From contig NC_023757.2 of NCBI RefSeq assembly GCF_000499845.2, positions 6,606,118 through 6,670,117 of the forward strand: a stretch of DNA of 64,000 nucleotides. The letters are read 5' to 3'. The translations under genes were made by a program, and so were the position numbers. The stretch comes from Phaseolus vulgaris (taxonomy: Eukaryota > Streptophyta > Magnoliopsida > Fabales > Fabaceae). Shown here piece by piece: positions 47,760 through 58,289 of this stretch. The notes beneath the pieces are model-generated. The model saw nothing but the letters and a program-made list of their open reading frames with translations, did not search any database and was not told where the DNA came from. How positions within the stretch are numbered: position 1 is the stretch's first letter; the number at the start of each line of letters is the position of its first letter.

Positions 47760-48105
47760 TTTTAAGGTTAATTCCACTTTATAAATTTGGTTGGTAGGAT
47801 GAGATTTTTCATCCATTTATATATTAAACATTAGTATTTCTAGTTAATTTTAGATTTTTAACCCTTTCATGTCAAAACATGTACATCTCATGTGTCTGAC
47901 TAGATATTTATGGGTGATCCAATAGTGTCTCGGTAGCGAGTGGCATAATAAGTTCAACAAACTTCGTTAAAATGGACTCTGATACAATTTTAAGAAGTGG
48001 ACTTTATGTCTAACTCAGCCTTACAAAATTGGCTTGTAAGATGAGGTTTGCACCAACTTATATATACATAAGTTGACTTGTAGTCAATGTGGAATCTCTA
48101 ATACA
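47760..48105 (-). mobile_element. TRIM-like miniature LTR retrotransposon
   Basis: Two related LTR-like copies (left 47760-47862, right 47987-48105, 119 bases) flank a short interior. The interior ends at 47976-47986, where the minus strand reads TGTATCAGAGT, a one-base variant (with one base lost) of the tRNA-Met PBS TGGTATCAGAGT. The right LTR starts, in element sense, TGTATTAGAGATTCC. There is no coding capacity. Compared with the homologous segment at 14.2 kb, which lacks it, this is an insertion into copy B. Confidence 0.65.
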
Positions 48106-48324
48106 ACTAGCAATAGAAAGTTGTTATAGTCAATTTTGTGTGAATTTTTACGTTGGTGTCAGCTTTGACTAAAGTTGCAACTACCTCATCTAATAAAATC
48201 ATTTAGTTGATTTTATTGAGTTTTCAATCTAACTATGATATTTATAAAAATATAGTGAAAACAATTCACCCCTTCTTGTTTTAAGCCACTTTTTTTTTAT
48301 TAGCGAAGAATAAATAAAATTAAG

Positions 48325-48345
48325 GGAGCATTTCAGGGATGCTCC
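48325..48345 (-). repeat. LINE 3'-end hairpin, copy 3 (perfect stem)
   Basis: Plus strand GGAGCAT (48325-48331), loop TTCAGGG, ATGCTCC (48339-48345): a perfect 7-bp stem just inside the LINE tail. Confidence 0.75.
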
Positions 48346-48495
48346 AACCCTTATACAGATACACAAATACATTTGTTCCCAAACAGATTAAACATTAAGC
48401 ATTAGAGCTCTGCACAACCAACATAACAGGTTCATTTTGCTGCAGAGAAAAGGCATGACAAGATTATTCCCTAATTAAACTCTTTCTCCTCATAT

Positions 48496-48879
48496 CACTA
48501 CAAGAAAATCATGAAATAGAAACCAATTTTTAGAAGCCAAAATAATTAGTTGCAATAGTAACTAAAGTAGAGACCATTTTAGAAAATAAACAAAAAATTG
48601 GTTTCTAAATTAGTTTCTATTATTGTTAAATAGTTTCTAAATTGGTATCTAATTAGCAACCAAGGTTTTAGAGACTAAATTTAGAAACTAAATATTTGGT
48701 AGTTAAAACCTTTGTTGCTGATTAGATACCAATTTAGAAACTATTTAACAATAATAGAAACTAATTTAGAAACCAATTTTTTTGTTTAGTTGCTAAAATG
48801 GTCTCTAATTTAGTTACTATTGCAACTAATTATTTTGGTCTCTAAATATTGATTTCTATTTCATGATTTTTTTGTACTG
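48496..48879. mobile_element. CACTA fold-back MITE inserted in a LINE
   Basis: 384 bases, starting CACTACAAGAAAATCATGAA and ending ..CATGATTTTTTTGTACTG. TAT target duplication on both sides (48493-48495 and 48880-48882). LINE-derived sequence continues on both flanks. Confidence 0.87.
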
Positions 48880-49388
48880 TATGCAAGCTGTCATAACTAC
48901 TACAAGACTTGCCTCTGGACAAACACATTTTTGTCATACTCTAACGTGATTTCCATAGTTTCTTAAAGCATTCAGACTATGTCACCGAGATGTGATTAGC
49001 TAGACACTCATAAGTTGATTTTACAGAGAACGAACCTGACACATCATGTTCCCATACATGTACGTCCTTTGCCTCCCTGATCAAGATGATTCGAGATAGA
49101 CGCCTCTGTAAGTCTTCTGCTTGGTTGTGTTTCCACTCAAATATATCTCGCCTCCACCTTAACCTCTAATACCAAACTGCTTGTGACTACCCACCTATTC
49201 TAACAAAATCATTATCATATTTTTTATATAGACGACAACTTTTCGTATTAACCGTTATTTATATATGGTGAATTTAATTAAAAAAAAATCACCCTATTTT
49301 ATAAGACCATAAACCATAGTCTATAAGGGTCGTTATACACCTATTTTTTACTAGTAATTTTAAATTATACACAACTTTATCAATGAAA

Positions 49389-49556
49389 ATTCCTCATATA
49401 TCACTATTTACACTTTTATTTCTCCATCTAGCACCCTTTTGTTTTTATTTTCCTATTTAACACCCTTTTGTTTTTATTTCCCTATCTAGCACCCTTTTGT
49501 TTTTATTTCCCTATTTAACACCCTTTTGTTTTTATTTCCCTATCTAGCACCATTTC

Positions 49557-49587
<31 letters not shown>

Positions 49588-50446
49588 TTTATAATTTTAA
49601 TTTTGAATACATTAAAAAAATAAATATTTTTAATGTTTCAAATAGTTATAAATATAATTAATGAATAAAGAAATATTTTTTTACAAAATAAAATAAAAAA
49701 GTAATAAATTAAAAATGTTTAGTTTAAATTTTTTTAAGAATGAAGAAAATAAAAAATTAAATCCTACAACAACATAAAAATTGAATCTATAAACAAAAAA
49801 TAGTATTTTTATTATTATTGATGATGTAATCATGTTAATTTCAAGTAAAAAATACAGGACATAATTATAAAAAAAATCAAAGTCAATTATTATTAATGAG
49901 TAGTGAACACATATAATATTGAAGTGTCTACCCTAAATACAAAATCCTAAAAAAAATTAATGCAAATGAGATACTTAATGCTTAAAAATGAGTAGACACT
50001 TTAATATTATTTGTGTGTCCACTACTAATTAATACTAATTGACTTTGATTTTTTTATAATTATGTCCTGTATTTTTTACTTGAAATTAATATGATTACAT
50101 CATTAATAATAAAAAAAATAAATACTAATTTATGTTTATAGATTCAACTTTTATGTTGTTGTAGGGTTTAATTTTCTTTATTAAAAAAATAAACTAAACA
50201 TTTTTAATTTATTACTTTTTTATTTTTATTTTGTAAAAGCTTATTTCTTTATTCATTAATAACTATTTTAAACATTAAAAATATTTATTTTTTAATGCAT
50301 TCAATTTTTTTTTAATTTATTATTTTTTTTACTTTTGAAATGGTGCTAGATAGGAAAATAAAAATAAAGGGTGCTAGATAAGGAAATAAAAACAAAAGGG
50401 TGTTAAATGATGAAATAAAAGTGTAAATAGTGATATATGAGGAATT
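49389..50446. repeat. Large fold-back element of about 1 kb
   Basis: The left end ATTCCTCATATATCACTATT and right end AATAGTGATATATGAGGAAT are exact inverses. The complementarity continues inward almost to the middle (for example AAGTCAATTATTATTAAT.. near 49880 against ATTAATACTAATTGACTT near 50030), leaving a loop of about 50 bases near 49930-49990. The outer arms hold tandem 29-base units (CACCCTTTTGTTTTTATTTC plus CTATCTAG or CTATTTAA): about five on the left (49430-49555) and three on the right (50340-50420). A poly-A run (49563-49587) sits on the left arm. No coding frame and no clear target duplication. Confidence 0.85.
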
Positions 50447-50449
50447 CAG

Positions 50450-51000
50450 TCGATTAAAAACTTATTAATTTTTAAGATTTATAATTTTAAGTTCTAAAAA
50501 TAAATTTTAACAAATCCTTTTTTTAATTTATGAATTAATGTAAACCAAATGAGCTCTAACTAAAATATTTAACTTCATTTTGTAACAAAATTCTACGATT
50601 CATGTTTATTTTTATTTAATAAATAGAATTTATATATCATAGATTTATTCATAATGAGACACTAGGTTGTTCCAATCCTTATTCACAAAATTATACATGT
50701 TTGTAATAGTATCCTTAATTTGCATGTAATGCACCCAAATGTGCTCCTCCTACTCCTCACACAGAATTTATTATCATTCTTCTATTGAAGGCAACGTTGT
50801 TAATAAATATTTTTTTCTGAATTATTTAAAAAACTAAATTACTTAAAAAAATATCGCACTAAATTATTATATTAATATTTAATTTTTAAAAACTGAATTA
50901 TTTATAGATAAAAGTTACTTCTAAATTAGAAATTTTAAATCAGTATATTAATTATTTCAAATCATTTCTAAAATTGTATTCAATTTATTTTCTTCATCCA
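50450..51000. other. AT-rich intergenic DNA
   Basis: No gene or element termini seen. Confidence 0.5.
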
Positions 51001-51049
51001 TAATATGATATATATATATACTATTATTAAAATAATTAATTCTAAACTT

Positions 51050-51258
51050 ACATGTCGATATCTGTGTAGTTGTGCAGCGTGGTGTATAGAAGGAGACTGG
51101 AACGTAAATTGTGCAAGTACATGTAGCTGGAATATTACATACATATGTATCATGCTTTTGTTATGGAAGTACGATGGATGGAAAGAGCGTTGGTTCTGTA
51201 TAAGGATTGGAACATCCTAAAGTGTCTTATTATTTAATTAATTATTTGTTGATAAAAA
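51050..51258 (+). mobile_element. LINE 3' end, 5'-truncated, plus strand
   Basis: The tail TGTATAAGGATTGGAACATCC..TTAATTATTTGTTGATAAAAAAA is the sense-strand version of the LINE tails at 41.6 and 48.3 kb. The hairpin region (51209-51226) is degraded. The 5' boundary is unclear. A 71-codon frame at 51005-51220 overlaps it and is not considered a gene. Confidence 0.6.
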
Positions 51259-51286
51259 AAATGTAATTTATTAAAGATGTGATAAC

Positions 51287-51629
51287 GTTTCAAAGATACC
51301 GTCACTTAAGGTTAAGGTTAAGGTTTTTTCTGGATTTTTCTTTTAGTACATGTTAAGGTTTGGTTTGATCTCTTCAAAAATACCGTAAATTAATTTTTCA
51401 TTTTTTTATTGGTGTCTAGAACTTTTAGTATGTATGCATTCGATTTAATGTTATAAGCATTAATCCTTGATTCTTTTCTTCTGTATTTGATAGTGTTGGC
51501 ATAGTCTGTAGAAGATCATATTTTGGTTTATACATAGAGAAAATGATTCTTTTTACATTCTTTGTATAAGGATTCGACCACCCTCTGAAATGATCTATTT
51601 AATTTCATTGTTTATTAAAAAAAAAAAAC
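51287..51629 (+). mobile_element. Short 5'-truncated LINE with 15-bp target duplication
   Basis: 343 bases ending in the LINE tail phrase TTTGTATAAGGATTCGACCA..TTTCATTGTTTATT plus about 12 A. Flanked by the perfect direct repeat TAAAGATGTGATAAC (51272-51286 and 51630-51644), as left by target-primed reverse transcription. Confidence 0.82.
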
Positions 51630-51644
51630 TAAAGATGTGATAAC

Positions 51645-52500
51645 ATGGGAGCCTCCACCACTACATGCTTCTCAACAACATCATCATCACCGTCTTTAGT
51701 CGAAGAAGAAATCATAATTAACTCCAACATTTCCACATACCTTTTACGACCAAGGGGCTTCGTTGTACACAACAAAAACCAACACAAATCAGTGGAACGT
51801 GGGGATCTATAATGTCCTACATACACCACCATCTATATTATATTGTCTTTCTTCTTACTCAACTCCCATAATCATGAGGTACCAGTGATTGGATTAATTA
51901 TGCCTTAAACATGTAGTTAAATATACATATTATAATCTTATAATCTGTGGACATATATATCATAATCTTATATATCACAGTTTAGGATTGGAGATGAAAA
52001 GGTTCAAATATTACTATGGATGAAAGTCATGAGATTTATTATGCATATTAAAAGTTGATGTAGTGTCGGTGAGATACTGTTGGAACCTAGAATTGGTATC
52101 AAACTTTTTTAAAGTATCCAAGTTTGTATGGTTGATTTACTACTTCTTGCTGAGATCTAACATGGAATGATGTGGAAATCACTAGGTTGACAAATAATGA
52201 AAAAGCTTTTAAATGTAACAGTTCTTTTTCCTGTTCATTTCATTTTGACTTTTAATCTAACCAATACGTTTTTAGTGATGATAAGGTAAAGAGAAATTGT
52301 ACTTCTTTATTTACTGTTTTATTTTTAATTTTGAAACTTTGAATAAAATTTAACGATCGTATAATACGATCAATTATGTTATCATACATAATTTTTTTTA
52401 ATAATATTTTTTTATATAACGGTAAGATGTGTATAAAGTATTTTTTGAAAAAACAAAAAATTATCAAAAAAAAGCAAGATTTCCTATCAATAATAGTCAA
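51645..52500. other. Intergenic DNA with an unassigned 67-codon frame
   Basis: A minus-strand frame at 51629-51832 (MVVYVGHYRSPRSTDL..SSSTKDGDDDVVEKHVVVEAP) has balanced composition, but its stop lies in the LINE target duplication and I cannot place it in a family. The rest has no signal. Confidence 0.35.
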
Positions 52501-52504
52501 ATAA

Positions 52505-52740
52505 ATTCAGTTTTTTTTTATAAAATAAAATTTGTTTGTAAGAGTAGAGAATCTCTCATCGAGTATACCTAATTGATCTGTATCGATAAGTTCAACAAAT
52601 TCTTCAAAATAACTCTGATACCATATTAAGAAATAAACTTTAAGTTTAACTTAATTTTATACACTAATTTATAAGATGATGTTTGGACCCGTATATATAA
52701 TGAAATGTTCTAATTTTTAATCGATATGAAATCTCCAACA
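52505..52740 (-). mobile_element. TRIM-like element fragment with exact PBS
   Basis: At 52612-52623 the minus strand reads TGGTATCAGAGT, the tRNA-Met PBS. To its right lies one LTR-like copy (52624-52740) that resembles the LTR at 47987-48105 (..CTTTAAGTTTAACTTAATTTTATACA..TAAGATGATGTTTGG..). The interior phrase GATAAGTTCAACAAA is shared with 47950-47962. The second LTR was not found, so it is a fragment. Confidence 0.6.
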
Positions 52741-52749
52741 ATAATAAGA

Positions 52750-54842
52750 TAATTTTAATTCGTTCAATATGAAATATTTTAATTTTTAATCGACGTGAAA
52801 TCTCTAACCATAATATGATTATTTTAATATATTCAAATTGTTTTCTTTTATTTCTTTTATTTGAATGTTTACTTTGAGAAATTTATCAACATATATATAA
52901 AACACATAGTTAACAACAAACTTCATTAACAACAAAATCACATTGATCTAACTGCTTATTACACAAACTATCATATCATTTGTGGTTTAAATACTCCTAA
53001 TATTCTCCTTCAATGATTTTTTGGCTAATTAAACAAGAAAATATGCTACTGTGTTTTCATTATACATCACTGCAGTAACGGAAGATATAACTTGTTATTT
53101 GAATCAGAAAGTTTAACAGTATAAATACAATTAAAATACACAATATTTTAACTAACAAAGCAAAGAGTAAAAATCCTCCTCGTCTTTCTTTTTCTTTTTC
53201 TTTTTCTTTCTTTTCTTTTTCCTTTTTCTTTTCTAAATGGTCACTCATCAATTATGTTTATCGTACTTGAATTAGTGTCGGTGAGATCATGATGCATCAA
53301 CTTTATGTGTGGAGGATGAAATTTTCTTTTTTTCTTTCTTTATTATCCTTATAAATGTGAAAAATTAATATTAAACGAATATTTATGTAAAAAATAACTT
53401 TAACTAAAAACACTAACTTCCATAACTTCTACACCGAAAATAGATTCAAAATATTTTAATATATCTGATAAAGGATATTTTAATGACATCTGCATTGTAA
53501 GTTTTAATTTAATTTTTGAGTTCTATTAACATGTTTTACAATTTTTGTTCCTTGGTCTATTAACATTGTATACAATACTCATCCCATTTATGTTTTATTT
53601 GAGTATTAGTAGAAATATTTATTTATAGGACAAAAAAAAATAATGTACCTTTAATTATGATTTAAATCTTGGATCTTATTTTTATATCAGCATATTTCAA
53701 TTGAGAGGTTTTATATTAAACCCAAATCTTAATCTTATGCAATTGAGAGGTTTTATATAAAACTCAAATCTTATATTATGACTGAGTATATAGCACTGGT
53801 AATAGATATGCTTATAACAAGAAAACTTATAGAATTTAAGTTAAGTTGCTTGATCACTAAATATATTTTAGTATTGTTTTTTAATCAATATTATATCTAA
53901 ATCCTAGTACCACACGAGATTTGGCTACTAATATCAATGTTAAAAGAGATTAGACTCTAGATTGAGTAGTCTAATCACACGTCGGTATTAACTAAATAAT
54001 ATAGATTTGAATGTATTAATTAAAGTGTGAACTAATAGTAGTTAAATTGCATGAAAATTAGGTAATACGAACATTATGAGGCTTAATTTTTAAATAAGCG
54101 TAATAATAAAGTCAAAAATACATTATTATTATTATAATATTTATTGCATTTTAATACTCACGTGAACGGAGTTTTTTTTATAGATCACTCTGGATCGAGA
54201 GTTTAAACTCAAATTCTAAAAGAGAAAGAAAGAAAAATTCAATTTAACCCTTTTATAGGAATAAATGTGTAAGATAATGTCTTTTATATATTGCTGATAA
54301 AAATAAAAATCTTTCATAATTACAATAGACACATCTTTAGAAATTTGATCAACTGTCTATTCATATGAAGGGATCATATTCTTGTACAACGCTTAATAAT
54401 TTCTTTGTATCACATTCTTTGTAACACAGTGTTATTAGTGTTTATGGGTTGAGTTTTGTAGAACGGAAATTTTTTGAGACTTTTGATTGCTTTCGAATTT
54501 TATCTACGGATGGAAACATGTCTTAAATACTCAATTTAATTCATATTATTTTGTTGCTAATAAAAAAAAATGAGAAATCTCAAGACAAAATAAGCTTTTG
54601 TGGTCCATAGTTCCTAATGTCAACTTCATTTTGAAGATTACGTTGTCGTAAAACAAATAAAAATCAAGTATAAGAGAATATATTCATTCTTACACTCTTT
54701 ATTTTAAGGGCATAACACTATTAGCTACTATTCCAAAACATGGATTTCTTTAGAGCATGCTTGTAGGATAGAAATGGAGAAAGAAAATATAAAATGCTAG
54801 GTAGAATGAAATCTGTAAGTTGTTTAGAAGAGGAAAGTATGT
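52750..54842. other. AT-rich intergenic DNA with a CTTTTT microsatellite
   Basis: 53183-53235 is a pyrimidine run of CTTTTT/CTTT units. No gene is seen; the short K/E-rich minus-strand frame at 53060-53251 is an artefact of that run. Confidence 0.6.
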
Positions 54843-54855
54843 TCTACATCTTGTG

Positions 54856-55051
54856 ATTTTTTTTTTAATCGAAAAATAAATAAATAATTGAGGTATTTCA
54901 AGAATACCTCAACCCATATAAAAAAAAAATTCAAATCATTTACAGATCTTTAAAAACATGAACATCCGCTTAGTTAATCTGAATTTTTAGTAACGGACAT
55001 CATACAAATTAGTGATTCGAGTCATCAATCAGAATAAGAAAAACATGTTAA
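54856..55051 (-). mobile_element. Short 5'-truncated LINE with target duplication
   Basis: About 196 bases. The minus-strand sense ends in the LINE tail with oligo-A (54857-54866). It is flanked by TCTACATCTTGTG (54843-54855) and TCTACATCTTATG (55052-55064), a 12/13 direct repeat. It contains the 3' hairpin at 54890-54910. Confidence 0.8.
54890..54910 (-). repeat. LINE 3'-end hairpin, copy 4 (perfect stem, different bases)
   Basis: Plus strand GAGGTAT, loop TTCAAGA, ATACCTC: a perfect 7-bp stem in the same place as GGAGCAT/ATGCTCC at 48325-48345, with compensating changes in both arms. Confidence 0.75.
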
Positions 55052-55064
55052 TCTACATCTTATG

Positions 55065-56810
55065 GTGGGTAGTATTAGTGAAGTGATTTTCTTGGAGGAT
55101 TTAAGAGATGCTCTTGATGCTGATATCATATAAGTGATTCAAGTTATTTTCCTATCGTAAAAGGAATTCAAATTATTAAGGCCTTTAAAAATAAATCTTT
55201 TAAGTTCCTTGGAAAGATGCTCTCTTTTTCTCATTTTCTTATTAATTTTTATTATATTTTTAAGCTCATACTCTTTTAGATAATTTGTTGTTTGGTTAAA
55301 CCACTTTTCTAGTTATGTTAATTCTTTTTATCATTTTCATAGTTTGTTCTCATAAGTTTTCCTATAATTTTGTACCCTTTCTCTCTTTTTATTTATTTTT
55401 AAATATGAAACATTTATTTAGTAAATATTGAAATTATCTTGAAATAATTATTTTTCTTTACTGGTATATTGTATATAATTTTTTTTAAAATAAAGCTATA
55501 ATTCAACAACACACATTTATACATTTATTATTTTTTTTCAGTTTTTTATGTATTCTTTTAGTCACTTATACTAAAGGAACTATATGTGTCTATTTTTTTA
55601 TTTGTTTTGAAAAGTAAATATGAGATCCACTAGAAATCAATTTCATCATAAATTTAATAATCTGACCTTAATCCATAACGGGATAATTTATTAAGGACAA
55701 CATTCAACTCTCCCTTGTGTCCCTCTCTTACATGTCAAATTCTGCCTTTCCCTATCTATTAAATTATAACAATAAAAAAGAATAATTCATGTAACCTTAA
55801 TAAAATAAATCATTAACAAATGTATTTTTTAAAATTAAAAGATCTTAAAAACAATAATAATGGTAACACTAATAAATTAAATAATAATAATAATAATAAT
55901 AATGATAATTCTTAAAGATAAATAATTTTAGAAATAATTATTTTTACTTTATTTCTCTTTAATCAAACAATTTCTTTTTTTTTCTCACTCATGTGTTTTT
56001 TTTTTTAATTTGTTTCTCTCTTCTTTGTCAAACATTTCACTGAGATATTTGGTTTCATTAGTAACTTCTTGCTGGCTTGCACAGTGCAAGCTCAATTTAT
56101 AGGGAATTCAGTGTCCCCTCATTACTTGGTACATGCATTTCTTTTTTCATTCGATAAAATGATTATTTGAATTTTTTACTCTGATGCCATAATTCAATTT
56201 CTTCCCTTCTCTGAAAAGATAAAAAAAAGGAGTGATAAATAAGTGCATATTTGATCTGTAAAGTTAAAAGTATATCTATTTTCAAGTTACTTTTCATATA
56301 AATAATCTGGAATCGAACTCAAATATCAATCTAAACACTCACTAAAAGGGATAAATTATTTTATTCTTATTCTTCCCCTCCAGACATGTTAATAGTGAAA
56401 AGTTAAATCTATAACAGTCAAGTAAACTTGGTTGTTTTTTTTTTTATCTGCTGGTAACAAACCAAAAAAATAAATTGACTTAATCTTGAAAAATCAAGTT
56501 ATAGCATTTTATTTAACTTATTTATATTTTATAATATTTTAGTGAAAGTAATGATGCAACATTGTATCATAATAAAGTTGATAGAAACTGGTTGTCTTTA
56601 ATTTTAACCAAAAAAAAATAAAATATGTAACACATGTATTCGGGTTGAGATATTTTTCTCTTATTTATTTATTTATTTTTTTACTGATAGAAATAAAATA
56701 AAAAAATGTGCAGCACATGAACACGTATTGCACATGCAGCCTGAGAAATTTAATCTCTTCATCATAGCGAAAAGAAAAGGCCAAGAAAGGTAACAAAAGA
56801 ACCAATTCTT
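55065..56810. other. AT-rich intergenic DNA
   Basis: Includes an (AAT)n run at 55880-55903. No convincing frame or termini. Confidence 0.5.
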
Positions 56811-56811
56811 G

Positions 56812-56945
56812 CCAAGAGTATACATTTTGTTTCCTCTAATCAATCATTATAGTTAGGGAACTAAATTCTTCAGTGGCTGCCACACCTGTGCAGGCATGTT
56901 ATGTGGTCCAAGGCAAAAATGGACACTACCTGCATCATGCAAAAT
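56812..56945 (+). repeat. Duplicated block (homologue of 24147-24280)
   Basis: Direct-orientation homologue of 24147-24280, sharing the ordered words listed there, with many small indels, so the duplication is old. Confidence 0.65.
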
Positions 56946-57544
56946 CCTTTAGCATTGTATTACTCTAAATATTAAAACAGTAAAATCTTGTTAAAGGTTC
57001 TTACACAGTTTAATTTCACTATATCATTCCTGATGGTATGTAATATCTTGCATATGTGGTAGAAATATCTCACTATATTGTCTACTTCCTCAATATCTAT
57101 TACACCGACATTCCCTAATGAGAAACATTATTAGTCTAGACGCGTATATAAGAACATTGATGAACTTTTTTCAATGTTAACTAAGAGTTGAAAAGTTGTT
57201 GAGTTGAAGGTTGGTTGAGAGAAAAATATTGATTTGTAATCTCTTTGCAATAATGAATTTCTAACAGGGTATAGATTAAAGTTTATTAACATTTGTGTTC
57301 TTAATGTTTTTTAAAAGGTTTGAGACAATAATTGTTACTGGCAGCAAATTTACACATAGATGCATTTCATTTACTGTGTTATCCTTGTTTTGCTTCTTTT
57401 TTTTTCCACTTTTTTTTACGTTGTTCTAAAGGGAACTATGCATTCAATGGTCTTTTGTGGTAATTTATAATGATAATTGATCAAGCATCTTTTTGAAGTA
57501 CCAAGTAGATTCATCAGTGATTATTATGAAGCTTCTGTTTTGAC

Positions 57545-57705
57545 ATGCATAATCGATTATTTGTTTGTTTTCAACTTATGGAGTTTTTTATCACATGATA
57601 ATTGATTATCTTGTTTTTAAGTTAATAATCGATTATGTCAATATTTATAAGTGTTCCATAATCTATTATCCTTATATTTTTAGTTGATAATTGATTATGC
57701 CAATA
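57545..57705. repeat. Cluster of ATAATCGATTAT palindromes
   Basis: ATAATCGATTAT or one-base variants occur five times at 20-50 base spacing (about 57550, 57598, 57627, 57659 and 57690), two followed by GTCAATAT/GCCAATAT. Isolated copies also occur near 36.9 and 37.07 kb. Confidence 0.7.
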
Positions 57706-57928
57706 TTTTTATATTTTTCAAATTATGTAGTTTTAATACATTTTAAATTATTTTCAAATGTTTCTTACAATTTTTAATATTAAAATTTAATTTATCACTG
57801 AAAAATTTATTTTTACAACTTTCCATCTTCCGACAATGTTAACTAACTCATATTCTTTCCAAAAATAATTATTAACGGTACCGAAAATAATATATAAAAT
57901 TTTAATTAACTAAAATCTACAAAAAAAT

Positions 57929-58254
57929 TATTACAGTTGATGAAGATGAATATTCCTTGTCTGATGTGGTGCATCAAATGAAGCGCACGTAATCGCACAA
58001 AATCGCAATGGAGAAAGGGAGGTTATGATGAACCGTAATTGCAAATAAAAAAGAGACAATGACTTAAGCATAAAAGAGAGAAAAGTATAAAAAAGAAAAT
58101 ACAAAAGAAATTCTTATTTACTTGTGTATTAGAGAGTAAAATACATGGTGTATATATAAGAAAAAGACTAAGACCTAGCAGAAACAGAAAAGGAAAGTTA
58201 GGTCAAACAAACAAAACCCAATAACTTAAAACAGAAAAACTAAATATGTTAACA
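57929..58254 (-). repeat. 3' LTR of the broken copia element
   Basis: In element sense starts TGTTAACATATTTAG and ends near ..CAACTGTAATA. About 326 bases; related to 24851-25131 in the opposite orientation. Confidence 0.8.
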
Positions 58255-58289
58255 CCCCTCCCCCCCTCAAGCTGGGGAGTATATATTTG

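Larger units (their letters stand above)
46590..48195 (-). repeat. Duplicated segment, copy B (inverted homologue of 14.1-14.95 kb)
   Basis: Read on the minus strand, the blocks at 48190-48120, 47760-47640, 47630-47500 and 46850-46660 match 14150-14850 in the same order. Copy B is interrupted by a TRIM element (47760-48105). The 47.6 kb block looks like a 5' UTR, and a CAG just before ATAATAATG at 46812 could be a splice acceptor, so the segment may be a small gene with a long 5' intron. Confidence 0.7.
48290..49200 (-). mobile_element. LINE remnant with 3' tail, interrupted by a CACTA MITE
   Basis: Minus-strand pieces RWRRDIFEWKHNQAEDL and DVHVWEHDVSGSFSVKSTYECLANHIS (about 49160-48990) are the zf-RVT region of plant LINE ORF2. 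The 3' tail lies at 48291-48400, with oligo-A (minus) at 48291-48299 and GCGAAGAATAAATAAA beyond it. The MITE at 48496-48879 lies between the two parts. Confidence 0.75.

Noticed and set aside
51629..51832. 67-codon frame with acidic tail
   Set aside because: Balanced composition but no family, no promoter or splice context, and it runs into the LINE target duplication; kept only as unassigned.
53060..53251. K/E-rich minus-strand frame
   Set aside because: Created by the CTTTTT microsatellite.
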